Assembly (NCBI GenBank): GCA_032207245.1
Contig: CM063500.1
Span: 81,416,125-81,480,124 of the forward strand
Direction of reading: 5' to 3'
DNA from: Pardosa pseudoannulata
Taxonomy: Eukaryota > Arthropoda > Arachnida > Araneae > Lycosidae
DNA: 64,000 nucleotides
A model generated the notes under the pieces. It worked only from the letters and a program-made list of their open reading frames with translations. It was not told where the DNA came from and made no database searches. The translations under genes and the position numbers were made by a program. Below are positions 58,885 to 64,000 of this stretch, piece after piece (position 1 is the first letter of the stretch; every line of letters begins with the position of its first letter).

Positions 58885-59775
58885 AAATAAATTACATAAA
58901 ATTCTTGTGTTTTAAATGTTCTATTTGATAATCCTTATTCTGATTTATCTTGCAACACCGTAATTTCCAGGATAATAATGCCTTATGAAGTGTCAGAATA
59001 GGTATTCTATACCACTCAACAACTTTCCAGAGTCCTGTAAAGGTTGTGGGACGACGTTTGGATAATGCATATTTTAAAAATCCGAAAGCAAAAAAATCCA
59101 TAGGTGATACTTCGAGAGATTTAGTAGGGATATTAGTGAAGAGTATGGCCTTGATACCGGCTTTTTGTTCCATTTCTTTTAGGAAATTTACAGTGGATTT
59201 GGATGTGTAATTGCTAGCTTTGTCTTGATGGAGTTCCATAGATTGATGGAAGCGAATTTATTTCATGAAGAAAAAATGGCGATGAATAATGTTCATGATA
59301 TTATTTGGAGTTAATCTTGACATTTCTTTCAACTCTCTTTATTTTATAACTTACCATTATATGAAAAACATCAACAATCATTAATCCCTTAGAAAAACTT
59401 TCTTTCGATTCTTTGAACTTTGTACTTAAATTTTTTCTCCCCTTTTATAATAATAAATGGCTCTTTTTTGTTGCAGTCATTTAAATACACCCATGATTCA
59501 TCCATTGTGACAATTGCTTTTCATTTTTCTTGAGATAAATGTTTCTCATACAGAATTCTACAGAGTGTTCTGCGTTTAGTGATAAGCTTTAGAGAAAGAC
59601 GATGCACATTGCGTTTTTTCGCTTTCTTAAAATCGTAACTTTAATAATTTTGTTTATAATAGACAGCGAGCATTTTAATGATTTTGCAACTGTCCTTTGA
59701 CTAGAGGCAGTTTCTTTTAACGTTAAACAACATACCTTCGCAATAGTCGAAGATGGTCGGTTTTTCTTTGATTAC
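58885..59775 (-). pseudogene. mariner-superfamily transposase relic, DD41D spacing
   Basis: On the minus strand: TMDESWVYL (first Asp, near 59500), then after frameshifts HQDKASNYTSKSTVNFLK (second Asp, near 59222) and SLEVSPMDFFAFGFLK (third Asp, near 59097). The open frame 58892-59239 spans the last two; 41 residues separate their Asp, the DD41D signature described for the rosa family. The C-terminus reads ALLSWKLRCCKINQNKDYQI. Stops and frameshifts upstream (after IVFL, after NHGCI) kill the gene. No terminal inverted repeats were confirmed. It separates parts of the 783-bp repeat. Confidence 0.8.
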
Positions 59776-59784
59776 TTGATTGAA

Positions 59785-59965
59785 ATTTTTGGAATGGATA
59801 AATTTTCAGAGAACAGAATCTGTATAAGTTTAACTGAAAAATTAAGCTTAAAAGTAGCTAACTTTCTTTTCTTTTGAAAAACTGCCCAAAAAAAGAATAT
59901 TGTTATCAATCTTCATCTGTAAAATAAAGATAACAAGTGTATTCTAAAATTTTCAGTTTTATTGT
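59785..59965. repeat. Fragment of the 783-bp repeat beyond the mariner
   Basis: GATAAATTTTCAGAGAACAG, CTGAAAAATTAAGCTTAAAAG and ATAACAAGTGTATTCTAA match the middle of the 783-bp unit. Confidence 0.65.
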
Positions 59966-59984
59966 TACCTATTTATTATTTGAT

Positions 59985-60120
59985 AAACTTAATAAATAGA
60001 TAACTAATAATAGGGCTTGATATAAGGGCATTAACTCTTGAAAAGGGGGGAGGGAGGTTGGATTTCGAACGTTTTAAAGACTTGCTTTGAATTTTCTGCA
60101 TCATCGCTTATTTCCCTTTT
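59985..60120 (-). mobile_element. Helitron fragment
   Basis: CTTGAAAAGGGGGGAGGGAG and TTTCGAACGTTTTAAAGACT correspond to the 5' region of the Helitron family (compare 6085-6125 and 13735-13785). Confidence 0.5.
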
Positions 60121-61199
60121 TATCTGTACTTTCTTGTATTGTGAAATCTAATACATGCGATTTTCAAATTTAACATTTTAATTTTCTAATTTCATTTTGT
60201 AATTGTTCAAATTTCAATTTTTAAACCTTCTATATTTTGTTTTTATTTATTACTTTGTAATGAAACTTTAGTAATTTAATAAGCTAATTGTCTTTATATT
60301 CCTCGATTTCTTTATTATATATTAATTCTGAATGATTTTTAAGACAATTTCTTATTTTCCAAAAAACCACTTTTTTAGTTAATTATTTAGTGCTAATAAA
60401 GCGTTTTATTTTTACACATAGATTTGCACAGTATATAACTAAAGGATTTTGCAAAGTTAAACTCTAATCAAATTAAAAATCCAGGTAAGGCTAAAAGAAA
60501 TATCTAAAATTTCAGAATTATAGTTTCCATGTATATACATCAATATCTAATTCCGAAATTTGTCATTCTTGACAAATTTCGGAATTCAGTTATCTTCAAA
60601 ATGATTAATTTCGTTGAAATCTGAATACTGAAATTTTCTCGACTACAATGCTTATTTTATGTTAAAAAAGTAAAGACATATTTTAAAAAAAAAACTTTTT
60701 TTACTTACTTCTATACTTTTCAAGGAAATAGATTATTCCTCTTGTCCCTGTAATAGCACGTGAATATTTAATACTCCTTCATATGGAAATAGATTTTTAT
60801 ACTGGACCGGGCTGCTTTTTAAACAGTTCCATCTTTTCTAAGAAAACTTCAAAGCAAATACAAATATCTTAAAAGCATTTGTGGGATTTCTAGAATTATT
60901 CCCTTTTTCGACTGGGAAATTCTTAGAAAAGACCGTTTTCTCATATTGAAGAAACGTCAGAATAGATATATAATAGATCCCATTAAATTGCTTTTGAATT
61001 TTTGCTAATATAGCAAATATTCGCTTTGTTCTTGAATTTGTTATTTCTTAATTTCGAGTAACTTTTTATTTCTTCAAATTTGTCCCAATCATAAGTAAAC
61101 GTTTAGTTATTCTAAGCTGTTTGCTTTTCCTCAAAAAATAACCTTCATATTAAAGAATTAATTTCAAATGTATTCTAAATCAACTGGATATTTTCTAGG
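60121..61199. other. AT-rich stretch with one perfect hairpin
   Basis: No genes. The hairpin is listed separately. Confidence 0.45.
60549..60586. repeat. Perfect 17-bp hairpin
   Basis: AATTCCGAAATTTGTCA, loop TTCT, exact inverse arm. It is not followed by a T tract and there is no gene nearby, so a structural or MITE origin is more likely than a terminator. Confidence 0.85.
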
Positions 61200-62749
<1,550 letters not shown>

Positions 62750-62757
62750 TATACATT

Positions 62758-63230
62758 ATTATGTACCTATAACTTATACCAGGTCTGTTGAGATAATACA
62801 AAAAATAAGACACCAGATACAGACGAGAGAAGACTTGCAATTTTGAAGACTCTTTATTAACAGTACTATTTTTGATGAAGAACAGTCTGGTGAAGCAAAT
62901 AAAGCAATTTATGTATCAATAGGGAGACTCCATATACTGATAAAAATGTAGAGCAAGTCCCTGTTCCTGATAATGCTATCTGTTCAAATGAAAATGGTGT
63001 GGAGCAATTCCCTGCCTCTGATGAAGTTATCTGTTCGCTCCGTCTTGGTCTGCTTTTCCTCTGAAGGGGCCTTCAAATCTACTGTGCAAAGTCCAATGAC
63101 TACTGTTGCCAGGGCCAAAGATATCTGACCCGCGTTAGCAAACCCTCTTGTCCAATGGGGTCGAAAGGAGGGTTATTGACATCTGTTTTTGTCGTTTCGG
63201 TCAGTCTCCCAAGCTGTAGATTTCCAGTAA
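62758..63230 (-). repeat. LTR-like repeat, right copy with U3-like extension
   Basis: Continues past the homology with the left copy into a GC-richer U3-like part (63030-63220, for example GCAGACCAAGACGGAGCG and GACTGACCGAAACGAC on the minus strand). GAGCAAGTCCCTGTTCCTGA and GAGCAATTCCCTGCCTCTGA form a short internal duplication. Termini are uncertain. Confidence 0.5.
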
Positions 63231-63532
63231 TGTAACTCACTGTTAGAGTAAGATTTATTATAATTAATATTTCTCAGTTTAAAAATTTAGAATAGTCCTC
63301 ATTGCGGATATTTCTGATTCACGTATCTAATGAATATTTTTACTATAGGAGTGGGACTCTGGGGATAAGTCTCCCAGCAATGTTCAACAAAAATCTATGG
63401 GCCGAGCCCGTCATTTCTAAGTTTCTTTCACTGAGCATGAATAGCAGCTAGAGACAATAAAACAAATAAAACAGAAAAAGGAGAAATAATAGAGGATTCG
63501 GGATTTCATGACACAAAAACTAGAGAGGACGG
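63231..63532. other. Unassigned stretch
   Basis: Moderately AT-rich; no feature recognised. Confidence 0.4.
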
Positions 63533-63650
63533 TCTGTTTTAGAGTGCTACTGTTTTGTGTCACGAGTTCTAATGAGACCGGGACCTACTGACTAAAGACG
63601 TGGACTACCTGTAACCATCCACCCACCCGAAGTCAGGTGTAGAATGCTGA
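63533..63650 (-). mobile_element. tRNA-derived SINE, decayed fragment
   Basis: TCTGTTTTAGAGTGCTACTG and CTAATGAGACCGGGACCTAC match the SINE; the rest (CTGTAACCATCCACCC) is altered and the head is lost. Confidence 0.6.
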
Positions 63651-63769
63651 ATTGCTGGTCCGGTCTGACTGTCCTTCAACAATGCGTTACGCAGGGGCCA
63701 AGTCAGTATTCCGCCCATAAATTTAAAATAACAAAAAAATGTAGACAATCTAGACAAATAGGTGCAACC

Positions 63770-64000
63770 AATGAAGTTTTTGGAAGTGCGGGGAATACTC
63801 CGCAGGAGTCCTGCCCGGGTTAAAAGTCCGGTTGATCCGGTGGACTACATGGAGCTTTCTGACATGAGAGCAGGTGTTGGTAAGGGAAGCAATAACTGCA
63901 CATGGCAGTTATGATATCCATTAGTGAAGGGGTACCTTGACCCTTGCAGTGTGGTTAAAATCTTCATGGCTATCGACTGAGCCTTGATTAGCAGTGAGCC
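63770..64000. other. GC-richer unassigned sequence at window end
   Basis: For example GGGGAATACTCCGCAGGAGTCC and AAAGTCCGGTTGATCCGGTG. Contrasting composition suggests another repeat that continues beyond the window. No family recognised. Confidence 0.3.

Noticed and set aside
60549..60586. Transcription terminator
   Set aside because: A perfect stem-loop, but there is no T tract or upstream gene, and intrinsic terminators are not expected in this type of genome.

Overview
The window is AT-rich (roughly 30% GC by eye) eukaryotic DNA made almost entirely of transposable elements, their decayed remains, and tandem repeats. I found no convincing host protein-coding gene, rRNA or functional tRNA gene. 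Tc1/mariner transposase remnants (motifs such as SPDMNII and WDEL), a tRNA-derived SINE, Helitrons, piggyBac-type TTAA elements and a DD41D mariner point to an arthropod. The Tc1 sequences look most like those I know from spiders, so an arachnid is my best guess; that is inference.

Layout. 1-0.45 kb: Tc1-like transposase 3' remnant. 0.45-5 kb: AT-rich DNA with a fold-back element, a 5'-truncated SINE and a LINE RNase H-domain remnant. 5.0-6.24 kb: composite Helitron. 9.5-10.6 kb: TTAA-type elements. 12.6-14.0 kb: a Helitron carrying two nested MITEs. 16.3-18.0 kb: an hAT-like element carrying a TTAA MITE and a Helitron end. 18-19 kb: a second Tc1 relic and two SINEs. 19.2-27.3 kb: the most structured part. 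A Helitron was interrupted by a TTAA element, which was interrupted by a piggyBac-derived MITE. This block then took part in a ~3.43 kb tandem duplication whose junction lies inside a chimeric MITE. Each duplicate carries an LTR with a perfect heat-shock-element-like motif just upstream of its TATA box. 27.55-34.7 kb: a ~228-bp satellite of about 30 monomers with higher-order structure. 35-41 kb: AT-rich DNA with old SINEs. 41.4-46.8 kb: Tc1 relics, microsatellites, a long-TIR MITE and a 127-bp tandem repeat. 49-54.6 kb: tandem repeats, a gag-like relic, SINEs and a TTAA MITE. 55-60 kb: a ~783-bp tandem repeat invaded by a solo LTR and a DD41D mariner. 61.2-63.2 kb: 1.3 kb of (TA)n between LTR-like direct repeats.

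The parts relate by history rather than by a pathway. Nesting order lets insertions be dated against one another. At least five distinct TTAA-flanked element types share the window. The repeated MITEs acted as substrates for unequal recombination. Boundaries were placed by reading and pairwise comparison by eye; approximate ones are marked as such.
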